From contig JAFKAC010000009.1 of NCBI GenBank assembly GCA_025766275.1, positions 620,001-684,000 of the forward strand: a stretch of 64,000 bases of DNA, given 5' to 3'. The position numbers and the translations under genes were made by a program. The notes under the pieces were generated by a model that saw only the letters and a program-made list of their open reading frames with translations, had not been told where the DNA came from and did no database searches. The stretch comes from Lactarius indigo. Lineage: Eukaryota > Basidiomycota > Agaricomycetes > Russulales > Russulaceae. Shown in pieces: positions 46,584-58,679 of the stretch (positions are counted from its first letter, which is position 1; the number at the start of each line of letters is the position of its first letter).

Positions 46584-48699
46584 TGAGGAGATGGTGAAGG
46601 GAAAAAATTATAGCCGGTTGGGAGGATGCCACGATATTATATCCACAAAGAACGGACATGGTGACCCGGTGAAGTTCCACGCTGGTAAGCAAGTCATGTG
46701 GGGAAGGCGGTCCAACATCCGCCGATGTCAAAGGTCTGCTGTAAACTCGAAGACTCGCTTGTCTCGGTCTTCTGCCTTACGGTATTGGCCGCTAGCCAAC
46801 CAGATTCAGAGAAAAAAATCAGCAACCAAACCTTCGCCTGCAATAACATCGTTTTGTTACGTCTAGGAAGGACGATGTTGAGGGACATGTTCATCTCATA
46901 ACACGGTAAGAGTGCTTTTCCGCAACGTGACCCGGTGAAATTGAGATTTGAGCAAAGCGATCATTCTCTGTTTATGTAATGTAGCGACCCGAATTTGCAA
47001 TTTGAACATTTTCTGTGAGCTTGTTTGTGATCGCCATCAGAACGGCACCAGGTGACCAGATGCGGGGAAGGTACTGGGAAAAATATGCACATGTTGACGA
47101 CCGCAAGGAACGTATACAATGGGCAATGGGGTAAAATGGAGGATTCTTGCCCTGGTTGATGCACACGCGATTCGATTTTTGCTGGGCATTCGGATACTGT
47201 AGGTCCTCACGAGATTTGCGCCGTACATCTTCGACTGCGCAATCTTATTGTACCTCTTTTGCCTTGCATTTGTCTCGGTTTCCGAGGTAGACTCGGAGGG
47301 CTCGTATACTAGTACTCATGGCCTATGAATGCAACTCCGTGCCAAGTAACTTTCGAACGTGTGAACAAATGGTGTTGTAGGTTCTGCACAATACTGCACG
47401 ACGTGATAGTGTACGTTACCACAGTGCTGGAAAGACGAGACGCCCGACAATGCCCGCTCATCTGTGCCTTTGCATTCTAACTTGCAATGCCAGTGAGTCC
47501 TAGAGGACCACAACACTGTACTTGATTTCCGTGGTGTTCACTAGTTGAACTCATCACCTTGTCGCCTATCATGTTATTCTCCAGACTCATGGTTCTCTAC
47601 AATGTCTTTCCTCTTCCCTGTCGCTTACTGGCATGCCGACATCATTCCCCGGATTCTTCTTCCATCTCGGCTTCCGCCGTCGCTATGCTTCGCACCTCAC
47701 ACGGTTATCACGGTCACACCTCATAGCTACTGTACCTGTTTCACTACCACCCTCTCAGGCTGTTCTTCCTGTGGCCTCGGACTTGAAGCTTGAAATCTGA
47801 CGCAACGGTGAGGTGGGATGTATGAGGATTTAAGAGCTCCAGAGGTTGAGATCAAGTGAAAGATAGAACACGGTTATACAGTCCAAGATGCGGAGCCTGA
47901 CAATACACGTTGACCTGAGAAAACTGAAGGCAATTGTTTCATGTTCAAGTTTCACGGCTTTCAGAGCGCCCATCACCGCCCGCGTTCGGAAGGTTGATCA
48001 TATGGATAGAACAGAAGCACAAACTAGCGCCCCTCCCGCGTACCCCCAGCGATATAGACGCCAACTAAGACGGTGTGACCAATGGGCCCCAAGTGTGCAC
48101 GTCTCGGCTGGCCCGGGGGGTGCGGGCGAAGAGATCACGGGCCGCGGGCGCTGCTATCGCGTTATGCACGGATTTCGCAGGTGCAGGCAGGACCGTGAAA
48201 GGATATGTGACCTAAGTCCTTTACCTTATGACTTACGGATGCAGAAGTTGGTGTGTGCAGAACAACCAGAGAGAGGGGTCCAGGGTCCGACATGCCCTTC
48301 TGCCAACGGCCCGGGGCGCTAATACTGAACAACCCACGTGAGCGCGAACCACGTGAATGTAAATATCGCGCTCCATACCTCTTTGAGCTTAGGTCGAACA
48401 GACCTAGCAGAATTGCTAAGAAGCACTAGAGGACCTAGAGGTATCAGGGCTAGATTACAGTACTGCCGAAGTTAGTGGAGAGCAGATCTAGACACACATC
48501 CAAAATTCCGCCTACATCCAAAGACGGAAACAGTCACAAAAGTCATGTCTTGTTATCAGAATAGTCGCCAACAAACCATTCGAACGATATCACACGAGAA
48601 CACGTGGAGTAATCATAGCAGGCACTACGGAACATTAGAGCACGACGTGGTCGAAAATGTGTTCGGTAAATACCGTATCGTGATTCCTATTTGGGAGAA
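46584..48699. other. Region without recognised gene
   Basis: Scattered open frames (46465-46866, 47545-47793, 47888-48322 on plus; 46513-46894, 46961-47228, 47316-47516 on minus) overlap on both strands, have no splice-supported continuation and match no family known to me. It is not part of the array repeats. Confidence 0.45.
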
Positions 48700-49822
48700 C
48701 ATGGAATCTATGAGGTGATGTCTTTGACTTCCTCCTCACACCACTCCCGAAGCTTTGTCGCGAGGTCGAGGTCGTGCGTCTTCTTGTTAGGAACTGTGAT
48801 GCATGCGCATTCCGTGAGATACTAGAAAAGATCACATATGTAAGCCAGGACAGGGGGAAGTCGCAAGCAGAAGCGCCGTACCCACCTTGCCACTGAGCTC
48901 GCTTGCAGCGGGTACAGTGTCAATATACAAGGCAGTGATTGCACCGAAAGGGACATACGACATCAACCGTTAGAAGCGTTGCGTTAAGGAACCCGTATTA
49001 CACAAGAGATCCGTGTTGATAGCCCAAGAGTGTGAAGTGTTCGATAGCTCATTAGGAAAGAGGATGTTTCCCTATAAAAATAAGCATGGGAATGCACCGG
49101 GAGTTCGAACACCTCACAAGTTTGCTCTGGTAGCATAACTTAGTTGCACCAAGCTTCTTGCCCACCGGGAGCGCATCAGGTTGACAACGCGTATAGTTCC
49201 GGCAAGAGTCCTTTTGTGGTCGTGGTGAGGGCGGGAAGGAGTGACTTGTTAGATAGAAGTGTCCTGTGGGTTCGATATGTGAGAAGGTAATAATGGTTGC
49301 AAAGCCAGTCTATATCGCACCTAGGACGTTTGTTCCGAATCGCAGACCTTGCGTCGTCGCCTTATCAATTACTGCGTGCACGCCACTTACACCATGCTAG
49401 AGGCGTGATTCATGACGAGAGCATGTTCAGGTCCACACCCGCTATTATAGAGAGTATGAAGCTCAGTCTGCTTGCCAATGTACTCTTCCGCGGCGGCCTT
49501 GACAGACAAGATCCAATAAGTCGGGCTTGAGGAAGAAGATACTGTCTTTCCAGTCTCCCTCTTGGGCTTGTCAATCGCCTTTTGTGACCTCTCCGCTAGG
49601 CAGGTGGCGATGTACACCCTGGCACCCTTTGAGAGCACCTACGAACACTATCCATCAACAAAATGCCACGGTTGTGAACGAAGGCTCACCCGTGCTGCCT
49701 CACTCCCTATACCACTGTTGCCACCCATCATGGTAGAAATTTTCCACCTGACTAGGGACACCCGTAGCGTCGCAGTCCAGGTTGGCTTTGGAGGAAAAAA
49801 TTGGCTGAAGACCCCAAAACAT
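48700..49822 (-). pseudogene. Short-chain dehydrogenase/reductase pseudogene
   Basis: Read on the minus strand in pieces, the whole fold can be followed. The start is MFWGLQPIFSSKANLDCD at 49822. The nucleotide-binding turn is MGGNSGIGSEAAR, in a frame shifted by one base. KGARVYIA and ERSQKAIDK come next, and KQTELHTLYN follows after another frameshift. FGTNVLG and HFYLTS are followed by IRVVNLM near 49190. AINTDL lies near 49015, then a TAA, then FGAITALYIDTVPAASEL, and the C-terminal exon ends KLREWCEEEVKDITS at 48712. This order matches fungal retinol-dehydrogenase-like SDR enzymes (NAD(P)-dependent oxidoreductases, about 320 residues). At least three frameshifts and one stop make it non-functional. 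Intron positions remain visible (for example 48906-48829 region with an acceptor tttctag). Confidence 0.72.
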
Positions 49823-50557
49823 TTCTCAGCAGTGTGTCAGAAAATAGCGGATAACGAAACCAGTTGAGGTGGTGGGGAGAAGGAAGACGGCAAGGTGAGA
49901 ACAAACAAAACGTTTAATAGAAGTCGTCATAAGATATGAAAGGCATATGGCGCATCTTGCAATGGAAGCGGGATGAACGTCGATTGATCCCGTCTTAACA
50001 ACGGCGTGAAACGTGCCATACATGCCACGCCGCGCGCTACGCAAAACAGTCGAGTTGCAGAATCCTGCATTATCTGTGCTATTGACCCGATCCCTCTGAA
50101 CCAAAATCTGTCAAACTCTGAGATGGTAAAAGGAAGTCGATAGCACAACGGCGATAAGACATTCAGGTTGTCCTGAAACCACGGGTGTAAAATGAAAGGC
50201 TTACGAGAACAGACAAGTCTGAGCGGAGTGGACGGAGGTTTGCGCTTTTGGAACCCTTGTTTGTCTTTATTTATGCCCGCATACAAAAGATCTGTTTTTT
50301 TTCTGACTGGAACATACTGTACAGGGAACGCAACAACGCGACTTCTTTCAAACTTAGGGACTTTCTGGCCATTCAAAGGGTTATGAGGACGTCATCGATG
50401 CACCGTCCGCATATCAGGGGATGACTGAGTACTCGGATTGACTCGGAGCCCACCTGGTCTGTTCCTTTACTGTAAAGTTGAACTTGCTTTGAATATAAGA
50501 CATGAGGCTCACTTAAAAAAAAACCCCCGAATTCCCTCCCCGCGTCACAATCGATAC
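49823..50557. other. Spacer between the dehydrogenase pseudogene and the FAD oxidase
   Basis: Minus-strand frames at 49826-50104 and 49927-50376 overlap and have no recognisable domain. It includes a 10-A run near 50516. No gene is supported. Confidence 0.45.
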
Positions 50558-52606
50558 TCAAAACTTGAACCCGCCAGTGAGATCCATGATATGGGAGGGG
50601 TCATACCTCCGCTTGATATCACGCAGTCGCTCCACGTTCTGACCATACATCTTCTCCAGGGGCGTCCCATACAGCGCATAGTTGGGGTAGAGCAATGCAT
50701 CCTTCAGATCCTGGCCGTCCTTTATCCCGGCTTCTGTAACGGAAGCGCTCAGACTGCGTATGCTGTCGTACGCATACTCGTCGAGAGACTTGTCGTTCCA
50801 CGTGACCAGGATGATTGATGGGAGGATGGTACGGGAACGGTCGGGCGGGTACGCGGAAGGTCCTCCATGTGTGAAGATGTCCGATTCGAATGCATCAAGG
50901 TTGAAGAGGATCAATGCGTCCTTGTCTTTCTCGGAGAGTTTGTCGCCCCAGGCCTGCATCACGAGTCAGTCAATCAGGAGGAAGCCAAATGGGTTAAGAG
51001 ATGCCAAAGTGACGCACCTTGACACCGTCGATAGTCGCTTCCACAATTGGCGCCGAGTACTGCAACAGGGAGACACCATTACCGTAACCGCTTCCGAGGA
51101 AGGTTACTAAGTGGAGACCACACATGGATCCGTAACTGGGACTCACCGCTTGTGTACAGGTATAGGTATACTCGACACGAATTTCACGAAGTCACCTTGT
51201 ATGATTGACTTCGCAGAGTTTGGGAGGTTAAGTAAGTCGTCGTAGAGACCTTCTGAAGGCGTTGGCCCATCGTAGAAGAGCACTATCTGGAGCCCGATCT
51301 GTTTGGACCATTACGAAACGAGTTGCACCTGAATGCCTGTAGTGAAACCTACCGCGCCATCACTGTAAGCGACAGCGCCCAACTGCGCACCCTTGCGATC
51401 ATGGTCTACAGAAAGCCACTCAGCAAAGGCAGTATATGCCGGCTTTATCTGATCTCCTTGGAAGACTAGCAAAGCACCCTGGGAATGCATTATCAGAACG
51501 TGACTCCGTAATGAAGCAATTTAACGGGCGTGCCCAGACGTCAGTTTGCTTGTGCGTCTTCAATGTATATTTGGTGACAATTCCCTGATTGAGACGAAAC
51601 TGTTACTAGTTTCTCCCTTGAGAGCCTTCTCAACAAGCTCACGTAATTGTTCAATCCTCCCTTTGACATCACTGTGAGACTACCGTTCTTAATGTTCAGA
51701 GACACAGCTTGAACGCACCCTGAGTGCGAACCAAAGATCTTCGTCCTTCTCTGTGACCTTCTTCACATGTCCGTTCGGCAGCACGAGTTCGAACGCCATG
51801 ACTGTGTCTATTGTGAGACCATATTGATTGGTCTTCCAAGAATATCCTGCCACGCGGGTGTAATGTTGAGCAAACGTGGTACATGCGCGGAAGGCTAGAA
51901 GAGTGCATACCTCCGCCAAGGGTAAAACCGCTGACGCCGACGCCATCGATGCGACCCCCAACGACATTGAGACCTTTTGGGACGAGGTAGGAATATACAT
52001 CTGTCCAGGTAAGCCCCGCCCCTATTTCGACGGTCCCCTCTTCCTCGTTGAGGACGATGTCTCTGAAACGGGCCATCGATATCTGGACACCAGGGGTCGA
52101 CGAAAAACCGGGGTTTGCGGTGTGCCCGGAACACTTGATTGCGAAGGGCGTGCGTGTAAGGCCAAGCTCTCGAACCTGCGGTAGCACCCCACGTCGGCTG
52201 TCATTAGTGTGAGTGGGGCGATATACCACTAACGATCAAGCCGAGGTCCTCTGAGGTGCCAGGCCGCACGGAGCATGCGGATATCTGTGTGCTCGAGTTG
52301 AGCCAATGAGCGATGTCTACCGCAAATTGAGGGGAGCCTGAGGGTCAGTGTAAACGGTGGGTAATGGCTCTGACTCGGAAAGCAAAGCAACACGGCACCT
52401 GGACTGAAGACTTGCGATGCGGGCGAGATACTGCGAGATATACTTTCGCATACAGGTTGATAATCCGAGAGCGAGTCGTGGCTCAAAGGGATCTGCGCGT
52501 TCTCAGCGATGACATCCTCAGCTCCAAAGTTGAGCTGCCTTTGAATAGCTGGGGCGAAGAGGACAGGAAGAATGAGTGCGTAACCCAGACAGGCGGCCCT
52601 CAACAT
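50558..52606 (-). CDS. Secreted FAD-linked oxidase, berberine-bridge-enzyme type
   Basis: Ten exons: 52606-52399, 52337-52234, 52175-51911, 51846-51719, 51660-51643, 51584-51534, 51478-51353, 51298-51147, 51090-51018, 50953-50558. All junctions keep phase; total 506 residues, the normal family length. It has a hydrophobic signal peptide (AACLGYALILPVLFA), then the FAD-binding (PCMH-type) domain with CSVRPGTSEDLGLI, the flavin-attachment region CSGHTANPGFSSTPGVQ, GGRIDGVGVSGFTLGGGYSW and LWFALR/GGLNNYGIVTKYTL. The C-terminal BBE domain ends NYALYGTPLEKMYG, RLRDIKRRYDPSHI. The histidine that carries FAD is present; the cysteine used for a second link in plant BBE is not seen, so a single 8-alpha-histidyl link is likely. 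The intron after exon 6 uses GC-AG. The substrate is unknown; relatives oxidise alcohols, sugars or secondary metabolites. Confidence 0.88.
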
Positions 52607-53150
52607 GGTTACGGTAGGAGCTATCTGATACTACGAGAGAGGAGCTCCATCGACCGCATTTATGGGAATCCACCATGGTATTTGGTTTCTGGGAACCAGC
52701 GATCACAAGAACGATTGGAAGATTACGTAGAAGAAAGGATGGTGACCCTTCCTTTGAATCCTTTCCTCTTTGTTATATTTTCTCAATAACACTCTTTGCT
52801 AGTGAGCCGAACACCGCATCTTACTTACAATACTATTACCTAACGCCCGATGTGGACTGTAACCGAATTGTCATGCATGTCATGTCCCATGTCCCATTTC
52901 GAATGCAAGTTGTGAATGGAATCATACAACTCGTCATTGAGGGTTCCATACTGCCAATATTCTTGGTCGCTTACGTTCGCCATGACCTCTAGGAGCCTGA
53001 GTGATTAAAAGCACCAATGAAAGGATCCGATGGCATTTATCAGACTCCACAGCTCTGGAACTTGCTGAGAATATGTGGTCAGTAGTACGGTACAGACGAC
53101 AGAGAAAATTCAGCTTGAGCAAGCGCTGGCGAGAAGAATGCCTCCATGCA
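52607..53150. other. Spacer upstream of the FAD oxidase
   Basis: Contains the promoter of the oxidase gene on its left side. No other gene is recognised. Confidence 0.4.
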
Positions 53151-53169
53151 CTGGCACCGGGATGTAGAG

Positions 53170-53935
53170 GTTTCCTCTTCTCTATATAATTCGGGTGTTT
53201 TCGAGGCCAAACACGGGACCGCGGGAAACTCCGAACTACGACACACGTGTGCCAATGCGCTGCTACGGTTCAATCATCTCCGAGTCATTGATCGACGACC
53301 AGAACGTGAGCGTACTCTTTATTCTTAGCCTGCGATATAAAAATATGTCCCCTTTGAAGCCCAGTACGTGAACGTACTCCTTACTCTTGGCCTGCGGACC
53401 GCTGCGGTATAAAAATATGTCCTCTTGGAAGCTCCAATCTATTCTGTTTTGCGGCCTCCCCCAGTTCCAGACCCTTGTCCAGACCACTCACCCAGTCCTC
53501 CGCTGCTGCGGGCAGCACGAGTCAAGCCCGCGAGTTGGCGTCTGAAGGGCACAGGCGCGACCGAACCTTACAAGACTTGAGCTTGATCCCGTTGACGCAT
53601 AGCGAATGCGCAGCCACCCTCCGCTATTTACATGTCGACATCCTTGGTCCCCAGTTACCGCATGCGCACTCGTGCGATGTTCTTGCAAATTACCCTAGCT
53701 CCCATACCAGGTGCCTCCGCAGCCGCATTTTGTGTCGTTTGGTACCAGAATACTGGGCCACTATGTTGCTAACCACTAGAATCAGTGGTGCCCCTTTCTA
53801 CGCTGATGGACAGCCCTTCAGGTGTCCGCAGCTGCAACTGCGCGATTTTTCCTACTTAACCTGCTCTCCCCGAGCATTGCGTCTTCACCCTCTCCCACAC
53901 GTTCTCACTCCCATCATTGTTCCAAATCTTTGAAA
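53170..53935 (+). promoter_or_regulatory. Promoter and leader of the truncated Argonaute copy
   Basis: It aligns with 58680-59340 upstream of the full-length Argonaute: tatata box region, gggaccgcgggaaactccga, cacgtgtg, then tataaaaatatgtcc. In this copy a segment of about 66 bases with the tataaaaatatgtcc box is present twice (53334-53350 and 53408-53424 areas); the right copy has it once. Alignment stops at about 53930, where the leader of the right copy would run into its ATG. Confidence 0.6.
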
Positions 53936-54076
53936 TTCCATCGAGAGTATCTCACTTTTGTACCCTGACGCGATATACGAAGAGGTTTGTGCGTGGTCCC
54001 CACTTTCCTCCCTGGCCACATAATACGCAAACAAATTCCCCCAGAGAAGGTCAACAACATACTCAAGTCTTCGACC

Positions 54077-56480
54077 ATGCTTCCTTGCGAACGCTATGAG
54101 AACGTCCACGATGGCTTGAGCGTACATCTTGGTACAGCGATGCCCACTTGTTCGTTAATAGTTCGCTACTAGGTACTAGAATATGGTCAATCAGAATCCG
54201 TCCGCCAGTTTGGCATGACAGTATCAAACGACCTTATGAATTTCGGTGCTCGCGTCCTCAAGCCCCTGAGATTGAAGTACAACCCCGCCTCCAAGCAACC
54301 AAATGTCGTATGTCCTCCGCTCTTTATTTGGTGCCGAAATGCCTATTGTCTCCTTGTCCAGAAAATACGCGACGGGAAGTGGAACTTGTGAGTCTATCCT
54401 GTTGCTAGTCACCCCTCGACGGTTAGTGACTCTCCGTTTTTTTCCTGAAAGGACCGACAAGCTTCTGTACAAGCCCGTGTCCATTGGCAACTGGATAGTG
54501 GTGATCTACGAGAGTCAACAACGTTTCAACGACTGTGTTGTTGGTGCGATGACAACAGGCTTAGTGCAAGCCTGTGAGGCTGTTGGTATGGACCCCTTCA
54601 GTGCGACTTTGATCTCCCCGCAGTCGTGCTGAAGCGTTGTAGGAATATCCATTGCCCGTCGTCCGGCACTCATCAGATGGGAGTCAGGCCAGGGAAACAT
54701 TGGTCGGGTTTGTTATCTCTTTACTGGCTTCCTTCCAACGAGATTGCCTGACGATCGCTACAGCAACTCCACCAGGCCTGCGAAGAGTGTCAGCGAAATA
54801 CCGAGAGTTTACCGGCGCTCATAGTCGTTGTCCTCCCAGACGGCGGCAATGACATATATACTGCTGTCAAACAGTAAGTGTCTATTACCTGTCGAACCAA
54901 GATTTTAAATTTACCCTGGCTAGTTTCGGCGATGTTTCGGTAATTGATAAAATGACGCGGCAAAAAGAAATTTAGTATACTTATACCTGCGCATAGCACG
55001 GCATCTCCACCCAGTGCATGAAATCTTCCAAGTGCTTCCGTGCGAATGCACAATACTACGCAAATATCACACTGAAGTAAGGTGTCACCGAAATCCTCTC
55101 TTCATCAGCACCCAAATTTCTATAATAAGAATCAATGTCAAGCTCGGCGGAATTAACGCCATCCTAGAACCCTGCGACGTGGAATTCCTCTCTGACCCCG
55201 CCAACCCAACGATGGTCATGGGTGGGTCCCATCTAGAGCCCCGACTCCATTCCGTAATGCTCATGCAGCTCTTGGTCGATCAGGTGCAGATATCACCCAC
55301 CCGCCTCCGAGGAATCGAGGCCGCCCATCGTTCACTTCCTTAATTGGAAGTATCGACGCGAATGCAGTACAATATGCCGCTAGGATGGGGGTACAGATGA
55401 ACCCACAGGAGATCATCGAGGATCTAGAGAACATGTGTGTGGTGAGCGCTTTCCTTCCTCACTTTACGCGAACGCAACGATGACCAAACAAACTGCAGCA
55501 CGTGTTCGAGCGGTACAGAGCGGCCTTGGGCAAATTCCCCAAGCGTATCTTGTTCTATCGCAGTAAGCAGTCCGGTCCCTCTGTTTCTGCGGCTGCAGGT
55601 TAAGCGAAGGAAAAACCCCGATCCAGATGGCGTCTCTGAGGCCGAATTCAAAGAGACCCTGAGGCAGGAACTCCCCAGCATCCGAAGTACGCACACCCAT
55701 TCCCCTTCGCATGCACGTTTTCCTGAGACTTGTACTTTTATGACACAGAGGCATGCGCACGGCTGAACTTTAAACCTACAATCACCCTTATCGTCGTCGG
55801 AAAAGCGCACAAATTCGTGTTTTTCCCCGAGTCCTCTGTCCGCGCCCCCGACAACGCGCCAGCCGAAAGCTCCTGCCAACCGCGCGGGGGCGGCAGATTC
55901 GGCGGCGGTGGTGGAGGCGATGGAGGCGGCAGCGGCAACCCGAACTGCCCCCCGGGTACGGTCGATGACACTGTCGTGACGAGTCCAGTGGAGTGGGACT
56001 TTTATCTGTGCAGCCGGCAAGGGATCCTCGGCACGAGCAAGCCCGCGCATTACAACGTCCTCCTCGACGAGAATGGGTTCACGTGCGTGCCTTCGATAGG
56101 TCCCACGTGCCACTGACTAATCTAGGATTTTCAGGGCTGATGGTCTTCAATCGCTCTCGTACGCCCTTTGCCACGTCCATGCGCGCTACATGCGCTCCGT
56201 CTCTGTCCCCGCGCCGGTCTTCTGTAAGCAACGGCAATCCTCGCGTTTTGCCGTCGAAATGACTCACCGCGCTGTGCCTCTAGACGCACACAGCGTGTGT
56301 AGCCGGGCCAAGAACCACTACGACCCCCAAGCAGGCCAAGACCTGTTCACCGCGGCGTCGGATGTCCTGTCGTCGGCTCCGAGCCAGGCCGCCGGCGGCC
56401 AAGGTGACGAGGACCCGTGGGTCGCTGCATTCCAACAAACTCACGAGCAGATGGGCGGCGAGAAGATGTACTTTTGTTGA
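54077..56480 (+). CDS. Argonaute copy reduced to MID-PIWI (N and PAZ regions deleted)
   Basis: Fifteen exons: 54077-54121, 54173-54307, 54362-54387, 54452-54585, 54643-54707, 54764-54873, 54924-54939, 54997-55076, 55130-55221, 55284-55441, 55499-55562, 55627-55686, 55749-56082, 56135-56223, 56284-56480. All phases fit and give 534 residues. About 1.6 kb that in the right copy encode the RGG tail, N and PAZ regions are gone, so the promoter runs straight into linker 2. The first in-frame ATG is inside the old exon 7. MID retains [25 protein letters not shown] and [11 protein letters not shown], the residues that hold the guide 5' end. PIWI keeps [17 protein letters not shown] and [12 protein letters not shown], but YRDGVSE reads YRNGVSE. 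It is either a small, non-slicing guide-binding protein or a very young pseudogene. Confidence 0.72.
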
Positions 56481-56990
56481 TTGAAAGTCGATCGTTTCCT
56501 CCCCCCCCCCCCAATGTAAAGCCCCCGTCAGTGCCCAGCGCGCCAGTCGCAGTCACATCAATATTGAATATTTGCTACTACCAACACTGTACCCCACTAT
56601 ATCGATACATCGCGAAAATCAAAAGTTGAAAACGAACCAGCGCCCGAGTAGACACGAATACATGACATGGATGAAAAAGTGGGGGTGCGAAGAAACGAAC
56701 AGGGAGTGATTCAATACCCAACCGGAACGAACACCAGCATGGTTTAGATAAACGAGCTGAGAGATGAGGCGGATATTATGAGTAGCGTAAACCGTACAGT
56801 ATATGGTACAATGGCAGATTCAGACTCCAGAGAACGCACTAACAGGAAACCAGGCCCGACAGTAAAAATCCAGATACTAGATATACAGTACTTACAGAAG
56901 ATCAACAACCCTACGCTACACCTTCACCATCTATCCCGGTCGGTTGACCTACTACTCAAAGCGTTCCTATACTACACTGCCTGCTGCGGG
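56481..56990. repeat. Downstream flank shared by both Argonaute copies
   Basis: Nearly identical to 63570-64000: run of 12 C (here), tcaatattgaatatttgcta, catgacatggatgaaaaag, then tataatggtacaatggcag-like sequence. It shows that the duplication extends past the genes and past the right edge of the window. Confidence 0.85.
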
Positions 56991-58560
56991 ATCGATATTC
57001 GCATTGGCTAGGTCGAACATGTTAGACATGTACGCTACCCAATCCTGTGTCCTGAAAATACGCACACATAGCCATCAGCATGAACTCCTTTCACCTCCCA
57101 AGAGTAAAAGAGCAGGAATAATAAAAACGCACTCGAAAGTGGACGGCATCGTCGACCACATCATCATCGTGTCTTAATCGACCCCACAATTAGACCGTGT
57201 CGCTGTGTACAGTACCATCCTATCTGAGCATATGGAGTGACAAGGAGGTGACAAATTCGAGCACCTCTTCCGGAACAAGCATGGACGAACCTAGCCCGTG
57301 TCCGGAGAACTTTGGGTCTAGCACCAAGAATCAGTTCCGTGCCGGACTCCAAGCCGGACTCTGAGCGTGTTACGAGCGCTCCCCAACGAGGCTTTCAATT
57401 TTACTTCGACCTTCCTTCTACGGTATTTCACTCAGAGGCTCTTGAATTCACTTGTATTGTCTTGAAGCTTGTGGCGGTGGCCACTGGCTACAACGTACTG
57501 TTTGCGACCCTTGTACGATTAATCATAGGAGATTATAGTGTTACATACATGAGGTGTGACTTGGAGTTCTACATGTGTATTTACGTGCGGCCATCCTCAC
57601 TTCGAGGATGGTAGAGATGTATTTTACTGGCTGTTCTCCTCTTGTTTCTCCTTCATCTCAAAACTCCTCACGCGAGTACTCTGGATATTCGTAATCCTTT
57701 TCTTCGGAATATGACAGATTCCTCGAGTGTATCAACGACCATGCCTACGTCAAAGAGACCGTTGGGACAGCTTGGGACAGCTCTGGGGCAACTGGATGAA
57801 CCGGCAGCTTTGAGCTTGGCTTTGGCTGTGATTTCCATCCGGCCCGGGCTCATAGCCCCTCCTCGTCGCCACTTGATTACTAAGCACAAAGCGGCTGTCG
57901 ACTCGGACCGTGAGTGGACGATGTGAAAAACGAACTTGAACACGTCTTTGCTCTTTGTTAACGAATCCCGTCCAAGTTTCCTCTACTCTACCTGTCACAA
58001 GCCACACCGTACGTGTTGTGCTCAGACCACCTACTCCTGAAACCAATGTAGGTTCGCTATTCTCTCACATACATTTGAGACTCCCCTTGCTGGTCCTTTC
58101 TCGTTTGAGACACCGCCTACAGAGCGGAGTGTATCCTTGCACTGGGTGGAAAATGGCAAGAAGCTTGAAGTCTTGCAGCTATCCAGCTCGGGCGTGCTAC
58201 GCGACTGCCGAGGACCATTTCCAGTACTTTCTTGTTATATTACACACGTACGTCATTCGTTATCCCCCACCTAACTTAGGCGTGGAGTCGTGTTCGTATG
58301 TCTCACCCATCGTAATCCGAACGGGTCCCGTCAAAGCACCAAGCAGAGCACTGCAAAGTCTGATGGTTCGCGTTTTATTTTGGCTGGCTGTTTGATCAGT
58401 CAGCGGACGCGAGCCGAAATTCCCACTCGAAGAAGCATATTGAATGTTGCCTGACTCGACTGAGTGTGAATATTCTTTTGTGAGTCACCATTTTGTTGGG
58501 TCTCTAATTCGGGGACTACAGTACTAGTTTGGAGAGTTTTCCAGTTCCGCTCCTGATAAT
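56991..58560. other. Region between the two Argonaute duplicons
   Basis: Open frames at 57312-57614, 57642-57926, 57955-58395 (plus) and 57668-58046 (minus) show no known domain or consistent splicing. Nothing is supported. Confidence 0.4.
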
Positions 58561-58679
58561 AGATAGCGTTGACCCTTTCGCGACTCGTGGCACTTGCAAA
58601 TCATGTAGTATTGCGTTAATGTGACTGGGGTCCAAACGCAGAGCCGAGCTTGGAGGATTGGTCGGCACTGGCAAGAGGC

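Noticed and set aside
47888..48322. 144-codon plus-strand frame
   Set aside because: No domain, no plausible splicing partner, no repeat elsewhere to compare.
53475..53933. 152-codon plus-strand frame upstream of the short Argonaute
   Set aside because: It lies in the duplicated promoter/leader, and the frame is not kept in the right copy at 58900-59340.
55424..56113. Minus-strand frame of 229 codons
   Set aside because: Lies antisense to PIWI exons of the short Argonaute; a similar antisense frame lies opposite the right copy, so it is a by-product of the conserved coding strand.
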